From: Brevibacterium paucivorans
GTDB taxonomy: Bacteria > Actinomycetota > Actinomycetes > Actinomycetales > Brevibacteriaceae
DNA length: 64,000 bases
Assembly: GCF_016907735.1 (NCBI RefSeq)
Contig: NZ_JAFBCP010000001.1
Location: 1,426,001-1,490,000, forward strand
Direction of reading: 5' to 3'
In this document: piece after piece, positions 49,885-58,459 of the stretch
Numbering within the stretch: position 1 is the first letter of the stretch
Layout of the letters: the number at the start of each line of letters is the position of its first letter
The notes under the pieces: model-generated
Seen by the model: only the letters and a program-made list of their open reading frames with translations
Told to the model about the DNA's origin: nothing
Databases searched by the model: none
Translations under genes and position numbers: made by a program

Positions 49885-50079
49885 CTATAGCACCTCTATA
49901 GGACCTCATAAGGACCGTGTTTGGCGGGCGCCTCGGTATGCCACTGGGTCACGTCTCGGGTTTTCATCGTTTAGCTACAGTCGGCAGATTTGACTGTAGC
50001 TAAACGCGCTTCGGGGTCCGAGGTGGCGTGCGGCTTTTGCTCACTTTGCGCCAATCTATAGAACCTCTTTAGGGCCGTG
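49885..50079 (+). other. Structured intergenic stretch: CTATAG repeats and a 15-bp hairpin
   Basis: After copy B, GCGCC-x-x-CTATAG-x-ACCTCT-x-TAGG occurs at about 49878-49905 and again, with changes, at about 50049-50074. Between them lies a perfect 15-bp hairpin (49968-49982 with 49992-50006, loop of nine). No gene. The stretch may encode a small RNA ending at the terminator at 50080. Confidence 0.55.
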
Positions 50080-50117
50080 AACTGCTCCTCGTCAGTGAGT
50101 GAAGCAGTTTTTTTTAG
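50080..50117 (+). terminator. Terminator-like hairpin upstream of the BCCT gene
   Basis: Stem AACTGCT/AGCAGTT (50080-50086 with 50103-50109), immediately followed by a run of T. It ends 63 bp before the BCCT start, so it may close a small RNA or act as an attenuator. Confidence 0.65.
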
Positions 50118-50179
50118 CGTATTCCCAAGGTTTCGTTAGACTCGATGGGTTATTTGTGACTCCAAACTGGGAAGAGTTT

Positions 50180-51970
50180 ATGTCTTCAGCACTCGGTGAA
50201 GAACACGAAATTGAGCATCAAGTTCAGGACCAAGTAAAGAACAAAGTCCAAGAGGGTGACTCGGACGAAGTCATCATTGAAAAACTGAAGCGCCAGGGTG
50301 TGCGGATCTCGAAAGGCGGAGTGACCCCCTTCGTCTTTTGGCCTTCGCTCATCGTGGTCCTTGCGGTTGCCATCATCGCAATCGCTGCCCCTGAAGCCAC
50401 CGGTGACGCACTCGGCGCCATGCAGGGATGGATCGTAGGCACACTGGGCTGGTGGTACATGCTGGTGATCGCCGCCTTCATTGTGTTTTCCCTGGCCGTA
50501 GCGTTTTCCAAGTACGGTTCCATCAAACTGGGCCAAGATGACGACAAGCCAGAATTTGGTCTCTTGTCGTGGTTTGCCATGCTGTTCGCAGCTGGTATGG
50601 GAATCGGTCTGGTGTTTTACGGTGTGGGTGAACCGCTCATCTACGCAACCGTTGACCCTAAACCAGGCTGGCCAGAAAACCAGGCCATGCGTGGCCAGCT
50701 CGCGATGGCACAGACCTTCGTGCACTGGGGGCTCCACCCGTGGGCGATCTACGCCGTGATTGGTCTTGCGCTTGCGTACGCGGTACACCGTCGCGGTCGT
50801 CCCGTTTCGATTCGCTGGGCACTGGAACCAATTCTGGGTGAACGCGTTAAAGGCTGGATGGGTGACGTCATTGACAACCTCGCGGTGTTCGGAACCATCT
50901 TCGGTATTGCCACCTCGCTGGGTCTGGGCGTTCAGCAGATCGCAACCGGTCTGGCAGAACTCGGTGTTGTCGGTGAAGCTGACAACCGCCTCCTCGTCAT
51001 CCTGATCGTTGCTATCACGTTCCTAGCCACCATGTCTGTTGTGAGTGGTCTGGGAGCAGGTATTCGTTGGTTGTCGAACATCAATCTTTCTCTCGCGGGA
51101 ATCCTGCTCATCAGCGTGCTTTTGGTGGGTCCCACCCTGTTCCTGTTCCAAAACTTCATCGAATCGATCGGCGTGTACTTGGCCAACGTGCTCAACATGA
51201 CCTTTGACGTGGGCGCGTACACCGGTGAAGAAGGTGCCACGTGGAACTCATCGTGGACCATCTTCTACTGGGGTTGGTGGATTTCCTGGGCGCCATTCGT
51301 AGGTGTTTTCATCGCCCGTATTTCCCGAGGTCGTACCGTCCGCCAGTTCATCGCCGGTGTGCTCCTGGTTCCGTCGATCGTGGGCTTCTTCTGGTTCTCC
51401 GTCATGGGCGGGGCGGGTATTTACCGCCAGTTCTTTGGCGCAGGCGATCTGATCAATGAAGAAGGCAAAGTTGTGGCTGAAGCAGCGCTGTTCCACGTGC
51501 TGTCCGACCTTCCATTGGGCTCGATCCTGTCAGTGATCGCGATCATTTTGGTGACGATCTTCTTCATCACATCCTCCGACTCCGGTTCGCTGGTTGTAGA
51601 CATGTTGGCATCGGGTGGTCACCCCAACCCACCTGTGTGGTCGCGCGTCCTGTTCGCGGTCCTGGAAGGTGCACTTGCGATCGGGCTGTTGCTGGCTGGT
51701 GGCCTGGCATCTCTGCAGGCGGCCGCACTTGCCACAGCTCTCCCGTTCAGTGTTGTGCTGCTATTCATGTGCGTTGCAACGCTACGTAGCTTCAAGGCTG
51801 ACGTTTCGGCGATTGAGCGCGAACGTCTACGCGATGTTTACCGAAGCATTAGCGAATCCCTGGTGGATGACTTCGACGAGAAGTTCGGTCGCCCGGTCGA
51901 TGCGCGTATTGACGAACGGATCGACTACCGAATCAGTCGTACTCGTAGCGGCTTCGAACGAAAGAAGTAG
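50180..51970 (+). CDS. BCCT-family transporter (glycine betaine/choline/carnitine type)
   Basis: A 596-residue membrane protein with 12 TMs. It imports trimethylammonium compatible solutes with sodium or protons. Clear signatures are GIGLVFYGVGEPL (about 143), FVHWGLHPWAIYAV (about 180), the BCCT core SWTIFYWGWWISWAPFVG (about 358), FIARISRGRTVRQF and FFITSSDSGSLVVD (about 458). An acidic N-terminal tail (1-50) and a charged C-terminal tail (about 545-596), both cytoplasmic, are seen in osmoregulated members such as BetP. The ATG at 50180 is preceded by GGAAGAG. The extended frame back to 50099 is rejected. Confidence 0.94.
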   Translation: MSSALGEEHEIEHQVQDQVKNKVQEGDSDEVIIEKLKRQGVRISKGGVTPFVFWPSLIVVLAVAIIAIAAPEATGDALGAMQGWIVGTLGWWYMLVIAAFIVFSLAVAFSKYGSIKLGQDDDKPEFGLLSWFAMLFAAGMGIGLVFYGVGEPLIYATVDPKPGWPENQAMRGQLAMAQTFVHWGLHPWAIYAVIGLALAYAVHRRGRPVSIRWALEPILGERVKGWMGDVIDNLAVFGTIFGIATSLGLGVQQIATGLAELGVVGEADNRLLVILIVAITFLATMSVVSGLGAGIRWLSNINLSLAGILLISVLLVGPTLFLFQNFIESIGVYLANVLNMTFDVGAYTGEEGATWNSSWTIFYWGWWISWAPFVGVFIARISRGRTVRQFIAGVLLVPSIVGFFWFSVMGGAGIYRQFFGAGDLINEEGKVVAEAALFHVLSDLPLGSILSVIAIILVTIFFITSSDSGSLVVDMLASGGHPNPPVWSRVLFAVLEGALAIGLLLAGGLASLQAAALATALPFSVVLLFMCVATLRSFKADVSAIERERLRDVYRSISESLVDDFDEKFGRPVDARIDERIDYRISRTRSGFERKK

Positions 51971-52005
51971 CGCCTAAGCTGTTCAGTTAAACAACCGGAC
52001 ACATA

Positions 52006-52056
52006 AAAGCGAGCGTTACTGCACGTTATAGAGTGCAGTAACGCTCGCTTTGTTTT
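52006..52056 (+). terminator. Intrinsic terminator after the BCCT gene
   Basis: A perfect 19-bp stem (52006-52024 with 52033-52051), then GTTTTT. The stem begins AAAGCGAGCG, like hairpin 3 of the 296-bp repeat. Confidence 0.88.
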
Positions 52057-52084
52057 TGTACCGTCACGATCTCAAGGAGGAGAC

Positions 52085-52975
52085 ATGACCAGCCAAGCGC
52101 ACCCGTATGCCGACCTGGCCGCCCGGCTCGGCGGCCACGCAACCACCTTCAACACGCCGGAAGGCAAACTCACCGGCTACACGGCCGGCGACCTCGGCGC
52201 TTCAACCCCGGTGATCCTGGTCCACGGCTGGCCGGAGTTCGCGTCATGCTGGGAGCCCATTGCAACCGCACTCCTTAACGCCGGCCACCCCATCCTGGCC
52301 TACGACCAGCGCGGATACTCACCCGGCCTGCGCCCCGATGCGCTGGAAGAATACACGGTCGAAAAACTGGTCAACGACCTCGGCGAGGTTGCCAATGCGG
52401 CAGGCATCAAACGTTTTCACCTAGTGGGCCATGACTGGGGCGGCGTGATGGGTTGGGCGGCTGTTCCCCACATGCCCCGCCGGATCCAGACCTTCACGTC
52501 GCTGGCCTCGGCGCACACGCGGGCCCACGGCGAGATAATTGCGCGCGACCCCGACCAGTACGAACGCATGGAGTACCTGCGCAAGATCCGCCACCACCCG
52601 GAGCAGATCGTGACCAGTATGTTGCGGGATGACGCCGCGAAACTTCGGGCCGTGTACCAAGGTGCGATTCCGCGGCACATCGAAGATGCGTACGTGCAAC
52701 GCCTCAATGACCCCGAGGCGCTAGCCGCGAGCCTCAAGTATTACCGCGCGCTGGGGTTGGGAACGGACATGCCCACGCAACCCATCACCGTCCCTACGCT
52801 GTACGTGTGGGGGAGTGAGGATGCGGCGTTTGCGCGCAGTTCCGCTGAGCTCACCGGCCAGTATGTGGAAGGGCCGTATGAGTTCGTGGAACTCACCGGG
52901 CGCTCGCATTGGCTGCCGGAAGAAGCGCCCGAGGTCGTTGCGGCTCATCTGCTCAAACACTTTGCGCGGGGATAG
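52085..52975 (+). CDS. Epoxide-hydrolase-like alpha/beta hydrolase
   Basis: A 296-residue soluble enzyme. VHGWPEFASCWEPI (HGWP oxyanion motif, about 40) and the nucleophile elbow VGHDWGGVMGWA with Asp (about 118) place it with epoxide hydrolases and haloalkane dehalogenases rather than serine esterases. The acid and base are probably the Asp of WGSEDAAF (about 242) and the His of GRSHWLPEE (about 275). A strong ribosome site (AAGGAGGAG) precedes the ATG. A solitary gene between terminator and the converging phosphate transporter. Confidence 0.9.
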   Translation: MTSQAHPYADLAARLGGHATTFNTPEGKLTGYTAGDLGASTPVILVHGWPEFASCWEPIATALLNAGHPILAYDQRGYSPGLRPDALEEYTVEKLVNDLGEVANAAGIKRFHLVGHDWGGVMGWAAVPHMPRRIQTFTSLASAHTRAHGEIIARDPDQYERMEYLRKIRHHPEQIVTSMLRDDAAKLRAVYQGAIPRHIEDAYVQRLNDPEALAASLKYYRALGLGTDMPTQPITVPTLYVWGSEDAAFARSSAELTGQYVEGPYEFVELTGRSHWLPEEAPEVVAAHLLKHFARG

Positions 52976-53034
52976 CCACCTGGCTACCCCCGCGCGTACG
53001 TGTTTGGTTGTGTGCGCTTTTACTTGTGTGCGTT

Positions 53035-54657
53035 TTAGCCGAAGACTGCGCGCAGAGTCAGAACACCAACCGCACCAATTGCAGCCGCTGCAGGTACCGT
53101 GATCACCCAGGCGAGCGCGATTGGTTTCATGAGGTTCCAGTTCGCTGCCTTGTTCACGATTCCCACACCCAGAACCGCACCAATGAGGATGTGAGTCGAC
53201 GACACCGGCAGACCCAGCACCGAAGCCAACATGACCACACCTGCGGCAGCGAGCTCCGCGGTGAAACCGGAAGCCGGGTGCATTTCGGTGAGTCCCGATC
53301 CCACGGTCTTGATGACGAATCGACCAATGAACCACAGACCCGCGATCAGCGCCACACCGGCGGTGACCATCACCGCTGCGGGCACTCCCGCTTCGTCGTT
53401 AATGCTGTTGGTCTTGAGCACGTCCAGAATCGCTGCGAACGGTCCAATCGCGTTTGCGATGTCATTAGATCCGTGGCTGAACGCGAACGCCGATGCCGTG
53501 AACACCTGCATCCAGCTAAACAGCAGGAACGTGGAGCGTGACAAGTCCTGCTTCTTGAGCGTGCGAGCAAAAATGAACACTGCCATCCATACGGACGCAG
53601 CGATCATGCCCAAGATCAAGAAGTTACCCACCGAACCCAAGTCCAAGTGCAGGTTCTTCAAACCCTTGAACAACAGCATCGAACCAATGACCACAGCACC
53701 GAACGCAGCCAGCAGAGGAACCCACGTTTCCAGTGCGCGGTGGGCGTTGATTTCCTTTGCGCGTTCTTCAATCTGGTGAAGATCGCGGTAGTAGTCGGAT
53801 TCGAGCTCTTGCGGGTCGTAGTTGTCCCGCAAGTACACTTCAGCATCACGTGCCATGGCGTTGGTGTACGAAATCTGCTGAAGTTCGTCCAGTCGTTCGA
53901 ACGCCTGCTTGTGCGTGGTGCGAAGCTCAGCGCGTTCACGCTTGAGCTCGCGCAGCTTCTCATCCATGCGGTCGTTGAACACCAGAATGTGCTTCTTGAT
54001 TTGGCCAAATAGGAGCCACGCAACCAACCCACCCAAGAGAGGTGACAGCACCCACGACATAACGATCTTGCCGATTTCTGACCACTGCACCATGGACCAT
54101 CCACCGGTGCCGGTAACGAATCCCAGCGTGAGCGAGGCACCCACAATACCGCCCACAATCGAGTGGGTGGTAGACACTGGCCACCCCATACGGGTTGCAA
54201 CCAGTAGCCACAGTGCCGCTCCCAGCAAAGCAGACATCATGATGAACACGAAGTCCATGGGTGCGAGGTCAAACGCGTTCAAGTCCACAATCCCTGAACG
54301 CACGGTTTCGGTGACTTCACCACCGGCCAGCACGGCACCACTCACTTCAAAGATCGCCGCGACAACGAGCGCCTGCTTCATGGAAAGCGTTCCGGCACCC
54401 ACACTGGTTCCAAACGAGTTTGCAACGTCGTTACCACCGATGTTGAAGGCCATAAACAGGCCAAAGAGAATTGTGGTGATGAGGAGGATGCGGTTTGCGC
54501 TTGGGTCGACGTAGCCAAACGACCAGAGAGTGAACGACACCAGTGCGATCGCCATAAGAGCACCGAACGCGATGTGCCACCAACGGTCAGGTCCTAAGAA
54601 ACCAGACGTTTTTGGTTTGGCTGACGTGCCTGACTTTTGGTCAACAGATTCAGACAT
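53035..54657 (-). CDS. PiT-family inorganic phosphate transporter
   Basis: A 540-residue membrane protein with two PHO4-type halves. The repeated signature is [19 protein letters not shown] (about 74) and [17 protein letters not shown] (about 395). A long hydrophilic, coiled-coil-like insert (about 220-320, [22 protein letters not shown]) separates them. PiT carriers take up metal-phosphate with protons or cations. The ATG at 54657 follows GAAAGG, nine codons inside the longest frame. Whether Pho regulation applies cannot be judged; no Pho box was recognised. Confidence 0.95.
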   Translation of the reverse strand: MSESVDQKSGTSAKPKTSGFLGPDRWWHIAFGALMAIALVSFTLWSFGYVDPSANRILLITTILFGLFMAFNIGGNDVANSFGTSVGAGTLSMKQALVVAAIFEVSGAVLAGGEVTETVRSGIVDLNAFDLAPMDFVFIMMSALLGAALWLLVATRMGWPVSTTHSIVGGIVGASLTLGFVTGTGGWSMVQWSEIGKIVMSWVLSPLLGGLVAWLLFGQIKKHILVFNDRMDEKLRELKRERAELRTTHKQAFERLDELQQISYTNAMARDAEVYLRDNYDPQELESDYYRDLHQIEERAKEINAHRALETWVPLLAAFGAVVIGSMLLFKGLKNLHLDLGSVGNFLILGMIAASVWMAVFIFARTLKKQDLSRSTFLLFSWMQVFTASAFAFSHGSNDIANAIGPFAAILDVLKTNSINDEAGVPAAVMVTAGVALIAGLWFIGRFVIKTVGSGLTEMHPASGFTAELAAAGVVMLASVLGLPVSSTHILIGAVLGVGIVNKAANWNLMKPIALAWVITVPAAAAIGAVGVLTLRAVFG

Positions 54658-54869
54658 AACAAACCTTTCGTAGTACGTACACATCGTGGCGCTGGTGGTT
54701 AACCCAAAAGACAGAAAGGGGTGAATACTGAGTGACGAATGTGTTTACTTTTTGCGCTTTTCGAATAGACACGTTCGTGGTGAGTATCAGACTGTTACAC
54801 AGGGCATGAAACCAACGCCGGTGAGTGGTAAAAAGAGAATCCGGGGATCTCGTTGAGAAAGGAACGGTC

Positions 54870-55691
54870 ATGACAGTCCCACAGCTGACGTTGAACGACG
54901 GAAACACCATCCCGCAACTGGGATTTGGCGTGTGGCAGATTTCCACTGACGACATCGTTCCGGCCGTTACCACCGCGTTGGAGACCGGATACAGGCACAT
55001 CGACACTGCTGCGATCTATAAGAACGAAGAGGGCGTTGGGCAAGCCATTGCCCAAAGCGGAATCGACCGTAAAGACCTCTTCGTGACCACCAAACTGTGG
55101 AACAACCGCCACTCGGATGCGCGTGTTGCACTCGAAGAAAGCTTGACCAAACTGGGCCTGGACTACGTAGACCTTTACCTCATCCACTGGCCAGTACCCG
55201 AGCAGAACAAGCGACTCGAAGCATGGTCGGCACTTGAGCAGGCGCAAGCTGACGGTCTGGTGAAGTCACTTGGCGTGTCCAACTTCCGTGAAAGTGACCT
55301 CTACGAACTGGCAAAACACGCTTCGGTTCGCCCGGTCGTCAACCAGATTGAGCTCCACCCCACGTTCACGCAGGTTGAGCTGAGCGCGGACAACGCACGA
55401 TACGGTGCGGTGACCCAAGCGTGGTCGCCACTGGGCCGGGCGCACGACCTGGAGAACCCCACCGTTACACAGATCGCTGAACGCATCGGTCGCACGCCAG
55501 CACAAGTGGTGCTTCGTTGGCACCTGCAAGCCGGCCGGATCGTCTTCCCTAAATCCGCGACGGAAAGCCGCATTCGCGAAAACTTCCAGGTGTTCGACTT
55601 CGCCCTGTCAGACGGCGACATGGCCGCGATCAGCGGGCTCAACACTGACAACCGAATTGGTCCTCACCCCATGGACCTAGGCGCTGAGTAA
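54870..55691 (+). CDS. Aldo/keto reductase (2,5-diketo-D-gluconate reductase type)
   Basis: A 273-residue NADPH-dependent monomeric oxidoreductase. The catalytic tetrad is visible: Asp in GYRHIDTAAIYKNE (about 46), Tyr in the same block, Lys in LFVTTKLWN (about 77) and His in LYLIHWP (about 107). The family C-terminal NADPH site is IVFPKSATESRIREN (about 227). The ATG at 54870 with GAAAGGAAC upstream is chosen. The small membrane protein gene starts 2 bp after the stop, so they are probably co-transcribed. Confidence 0.94.
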   Translation: MTVPQLTLNDGNTIPQLGFGVWQISTDDIVPAVTTALETGYRHIDTAAIYKNEEGVGQAIAQSGIDRKDLFVTTKLWNNRHSDARVALEESLTKLGLDYVDLYLIHWPVPEQNKRLEAWSALEQAQADGLVKSLGVSNFRESDLYELAKHASVRPVVNQIELHPTFTQVELSADNARYGAVTQAWSPLGRAHDLENPTVTQIAERIGRTPAQVVLRWHLQAGRIVFPKSATESRIRENFQVFDFALSDGDMAAISGLNTDNRIGPHPMDLGAE

Positions 55692-55693
55692 AC

Positions 55694-56023
55694 ATGTCAG
55701 ACGACTCACCCGAAAAGCTCGACGCACGTGAAACTGACCCCCACGCGCCCTTGGGGGTTGTCGCGTTCGTCGCGTCGCTGTCCTGCCTGATCGGGTTTGC
55801 GTTCATTGGGCCAATCGCCGGAATCATCATGGGTGGAATGGCGCGCAAGCGTTCGCGTGAAGACGGTTTTCCGGACAATAAGTTCGGGCGCTGGGCCGTG
55901 ACCTGGGGAATCATCTTCCTCATCGTGAGTGTGGTGCTCACGGCCGTGATCGTGGGAATCCTGATCGTGTCGTTCGTTCAAGACCCATACGGGGCTCCCG
56001 GCCCCGGCACGCCAGCCAAGTAA
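55694..56023 (+). CDS. Small DUF4190-like membrane protein
   Basis: A 109-residue protein with two TM segments (about residues 22-48 and 70-95). The first carries a small-residue-rich pattern (SCLIGFAFIGPIAGIIMGGMARKRSRE) reminiscent of DUF4190 proteins, in which a Gly-rich helix is followed by a basic patch. Function unknown. It starts 2 bp after the aldo/keto reductase gene. Confidence 0.75.
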   Translation: MSDDSPEKLDARETDPHAPLGVVAFVASLSCLIGFAFIGPIAGIIMGGMARKRSREDGFPDNKFGRWAVTWGIIFLIVSVVLTAVIVGILIVSFVQDPYGAPGPGTPAK

Positions 56024-56055
56024 CCAGTCCCAGTCACCCGCCCCAGCCGCCAGCG

Positions 56056-56517
56056 TTACATGACGGTGGCAGCTACGGTGCCGGCGACCTCGGCGATGGC
56101 GTCCGTGTGCGACTCCTCAACTTCACCGGTAAACGTCACGGGCTCTGCAACCAACTTCCACCCCAGACCGGTGGTGATCGCTTCCATGGCACGCTCTGCG
56201 CCCGTGGTGTCAAAGCCACCGTGGATGAAATAGCTGAACGGGCGTCCCGAGGTGGGCTCCCGGACATCGTTGTACGTTGTGTCGAAGAAGTGCTTGAGTG
56301 CCCCGGAAATGTATCCGAAGTTCGCGGTGGTGCCCAGAATGTAGGCGTCGGCGGACAGAACGTCCTCAGTCGTTGCCTCGAGCGCAGGTTTCTCAACGAG
56401 CGTGACGCCGTCGAGTTCGGGTAGCGTGAAGACATCGCGCACCGCTTGGGCGAGCTGCTCCACACGCGGACTGGGCGAATGGTGGACGAACAACACAGTT
56501 GGTGTAGTGCTAGGCAT
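56056..56517 (-). CDS. Flavodoxin-fold NAD(P)H-dependent reductase-like protein
   Basis: A 153-residue protein of the flavodoxin fold. VLFVHHSPSPRVEQLAQAV (about 9) contains the phosphate-binding loop, and LGTTANFGYISGALKHFFDTTYNDV (two adjacent blocks, about 68) is the FMN-contact region of the NADPH-dependent FMN-reductase/WrbA type; SYFIHGGFDTTGAERAM completes the fold. The ATG at 56517 is chosen because the longer frame overlaps the divergent sirtuin's promoter. 52 bp separate the two starts. Confidence 0.83.
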   Translation of the reverse strand: MPSTTPTVLFVHHSPSPRVEQLAQAVRDVFTLPELDGVTLVEKPALEATTEDVLSADAYILGTTANFGYISGALKHFFDTTYNDVREPTSGRPFSYFIHGGFDTTGAERAMEAITTGLGWKLVAEPVTFTGEVEESHTDAIAEVAGTVAATVM

Positions 56518-56569
56518 AGTGCCACGGTACAACGGACGTGAAAGACGTGCGCACGCGACAGGAGAACTC

Positions 56570-57424
56570 ATGGCCCGCATCAAGGACCCGCTAGCCGGGC
56601 TCACCAGGCCAAACCCAAGCCACACTGATGAACAGATCGCAACGGTTTTGCACTCGATGCCAGCCAGCGACTGGGTGGTCCTGACCGGTGCGGGAGTCTC
56701 CACGGACTCCGGCCTACCCGACTACCGCGGCCCCAACTCTCCCCGCCGCACCCCGATGACCATCCAAGCTTTTCGCGCCTCGGCCAGTAACCGCCGCCAC
56801 TACTGGGCCAGGTCGTTCTTAGGCTGGGACAAAATCCTGGACGCACGCCCCGGCCCGGCGCACCACGAACTTGCACGCATAGCCCCGGGCGGACTCATCA
56901 CACAGAATGTCGATGGACTCCACCAAGCCGCAGGCAGCGAAAATGTCATCGATCTGCATGGACGCCTGGACCGGGTGATCTGTCTGCGGTGCGAAAACCT
57001 GTTCGACCGCCAGTGGGTCCAAGACGAACTGCACGCCCTCAACCCGGACTTCGCGCGCCAGCTGGGCGTATCGGCCGAAATGCTCGAAACCGCACCGGAT
57101 GGCGACGTGGCTGTTGACGACACGCAAGGCTTCGTTGTCCTGCCGTGTCCCGTGTGCGGAGGTGACCTCAAACCCGATGTCGTGTTCTTTGGTGACTCCG
57201 TTCCAGCGGAACGTAACCGGGAAGCTCACGCTATTGCCGGCCGAGGTCGCGGCCTGGTTGTGTTGGGGAGTTCCCTTGCCGTGTTGTCGGGGTTGAGGTT
57301 CGTGAAGAACGCGTTTAAAGAAGGCAAACCCATCGTGGTTGTCACTGATGGCCCCACGCGGGGCGATGAACTGGTGACGTATCGGTCAGTTTCGCGGGTC
57401 AAGGACTTCCTCCCGCTGTGGTAA
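56570..57424 (+). CDS. NAD-dependent protein deacetylase (sirtuin, Sir2 family)
   Basis: A 284-residue cytosolic deacylase removing acetyl-type groups from lysine with NAD. Motifs are TGAGVSTDSGLPDYRG (about residue 42), TQNVDGLHQAAG (about 112), the catalytic His in LHGRLDRVIC (about 130), a zinc site with CLRC (about 138) and CPVCGG (about 197), and GSSLAVLSG (about 240). The ATG at 56570 has AGGAGA upstream. TIGR03085 protein gene follows by 17 bp on the same strand. Confidence 0.94.
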   Translation: MARIKDPLAGLTRPNPSHTDEQIATVLHSMPASDWVVLTGAGVSTDSGLPDYRGPNSPRRTPMTIQAFRASASNRRHYWARSFLGWDKILDARPGPAHHELARIAPGGLITQNVDGLHQAAGSENVIDLHGRLDRVICLRCENLFDRQWVQDELHALNPDFARQLGVSAEMLETAPDGDVAVDDTQGFVVLPCPVCGGDLKPDVVFFGDSVPAERNREAHAIAGRGRGLVVLGSSLAVLSGLRFVKNAFKEGKPIVVVTDGPTRGDELVTYRSVSRVKDFLPLW

Positions 57425-57441
57425 GGCTCTAGGCTTGAAAT

Positions 57442-58050
57442 ATGACGAACTTTGCTCGCGCAGAACGCCTGTCAGTCGCCGCTCTACTTCGTGAAATTGG
57501 CCCCGATGCCCCCACCCTGTGTGAAGGGTGGACCACCTTGGATCTTGCGGTTCACCTGGTGATCCGCGACCGTTACCCAGCAGCGTTGCCAGCCAACGCC
57601 AGCGACAAAGCGGGCAAAGTCGAATTCTTTGCCAAGCGCACCGCGATGCGCGAATCAGAATTGAAGGCTCTCCCGTGGGACAAACTGGTGGGCATGGTTG
57701 CCGCCGGGCCGGGCGTGCTTTCGCCTATGGGGTGGACCCCGGTGGATGTGCTGACCAACACCGGCGAGTTCTACGTCCACCACGAGGACATTCGTCGCGC
57801 ACGCAAAGGTTGGGAACCACGCAATATCCTTCCTGAATTGGAAGCCCAGCTGTGGAACGTGTGCAAGCCGTTGGCACACTCGCCCAGCGTTCGCAACGAG
57901 GGCCCGCTGATTGTGCGCGCTCCCGGGCACGGTGAGCTTCACGTGGGAAATACTGACGAGGGTGCGGCGGTGCTGGAGGGTAAGCCGTCGGAACTGGTGA
58001 TGTATCTGTTCGGGCGTAAGGACCACGCGCAGGTTTCGTTGCGCTCATAA
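57442..58050 (+). CDS. TIGR03085-family DinB-like metal-binding protein
   Basis: A 202-residue actinobacterial protein of the mycothiol-dependent maleylpyruvate isomerase/DinB superfamily. The bundle carries the metal-ligand pattern TLCEGWTTLDLAVHLVIRDRYPAA (about 25-48, His about 39) and FYVHHEDIRRA (about 110, two His). The C-terminal domain (about 140-202) is a small beta unit typical of TIGR03085. Its reaction is unknown; thiol-dependent transferase or isomerase activity is the family expectation. Confidence 0.88.
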   Translation: MTNFARAERLSVAALLREIGPDAPTLCEGWTTLDLAVHLVIRDRYPAALPANASDKAGKVEFFAKRTAMRESELKALPWDKLVGMVAAGPGVLSPMGWTPVDVLTNTGEFYVHHEDIRRARKGWEPRNILPELEAQLWNVCKPLAHSPSVRNEGPLIVRAPGHGELHVGNTDEGAAVLEGKPSELVMYLFGRKDHAQVSLRS

Positions 58051-58066
58051 GTGGGTGGGCGCGGTT

Positions 58067-58387
58067 TTAGCCCGAGGTGTCCGGCCTGTCTGGCTTCCCC
58101 GCAGTTCCGTTTGTGTTGGGTGGCACGTCTGCGCGAGGGTCGTTCGGCAACAGGTGCTCTGATCCCTCCTGTTGCCGGCGCATCTCTTCTTCGCGCTTGA
58201 CCATTTTCGCCCCAATGTAGGCGTCTGGTCGGTTCATGGTGCGGTGAATGAGGTACCAGCCACCAAAAAATGCCACCGCGAAGCAGGCGGCCACAATGAT
58301 GACTGCAAGCATTTGAGGCTCGTCCACGGTCTCTCCTTGGGTGGGCTTCGGGGTGTGCGCCCGAGGTGGTTCGCTGATGGACATCAT
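58067..58387 (-). CDS. Small single-TM hypothetical protein
   Basis: A 106-residue protein with one TM segment (about residues 25-48, MLAVIIVAACFAVAFFGGWYL), a charged juxtamembrane helix (KREEEMRRQQE) and a Pro/Asn-rich tail. No family recognised. It faces away from dnaX (72 bp between starts) and converges with TIGR03085 gene. Start at 58387 or the next Met codon. Confidence 0.65.
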   Translation of the reverse strand: MMSISEPPRAHTPKPTQGETVDEPQMLAVIIVAACFAVAFFGGWYLIHRTMNRPDAYIGAKMVKREEEMRRQQEGSEHLLPNDPRADVPPNTNGTAGKPDRPDTSG

Positions 58388-58459
58388 ACGCCCCCTTTTT
58401 GCGGGGCGGGAGGGGCTACAGACTCCACTGTGTCAGTGGGTGGCATTAGGCTAGTAAAT

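Noticed and set aside
50099-50179. Upstream extension of the BCCT gene
   Set aside because: It starts inside the terminator hairpin; ATG 50180 has GGAAGAG upstream.
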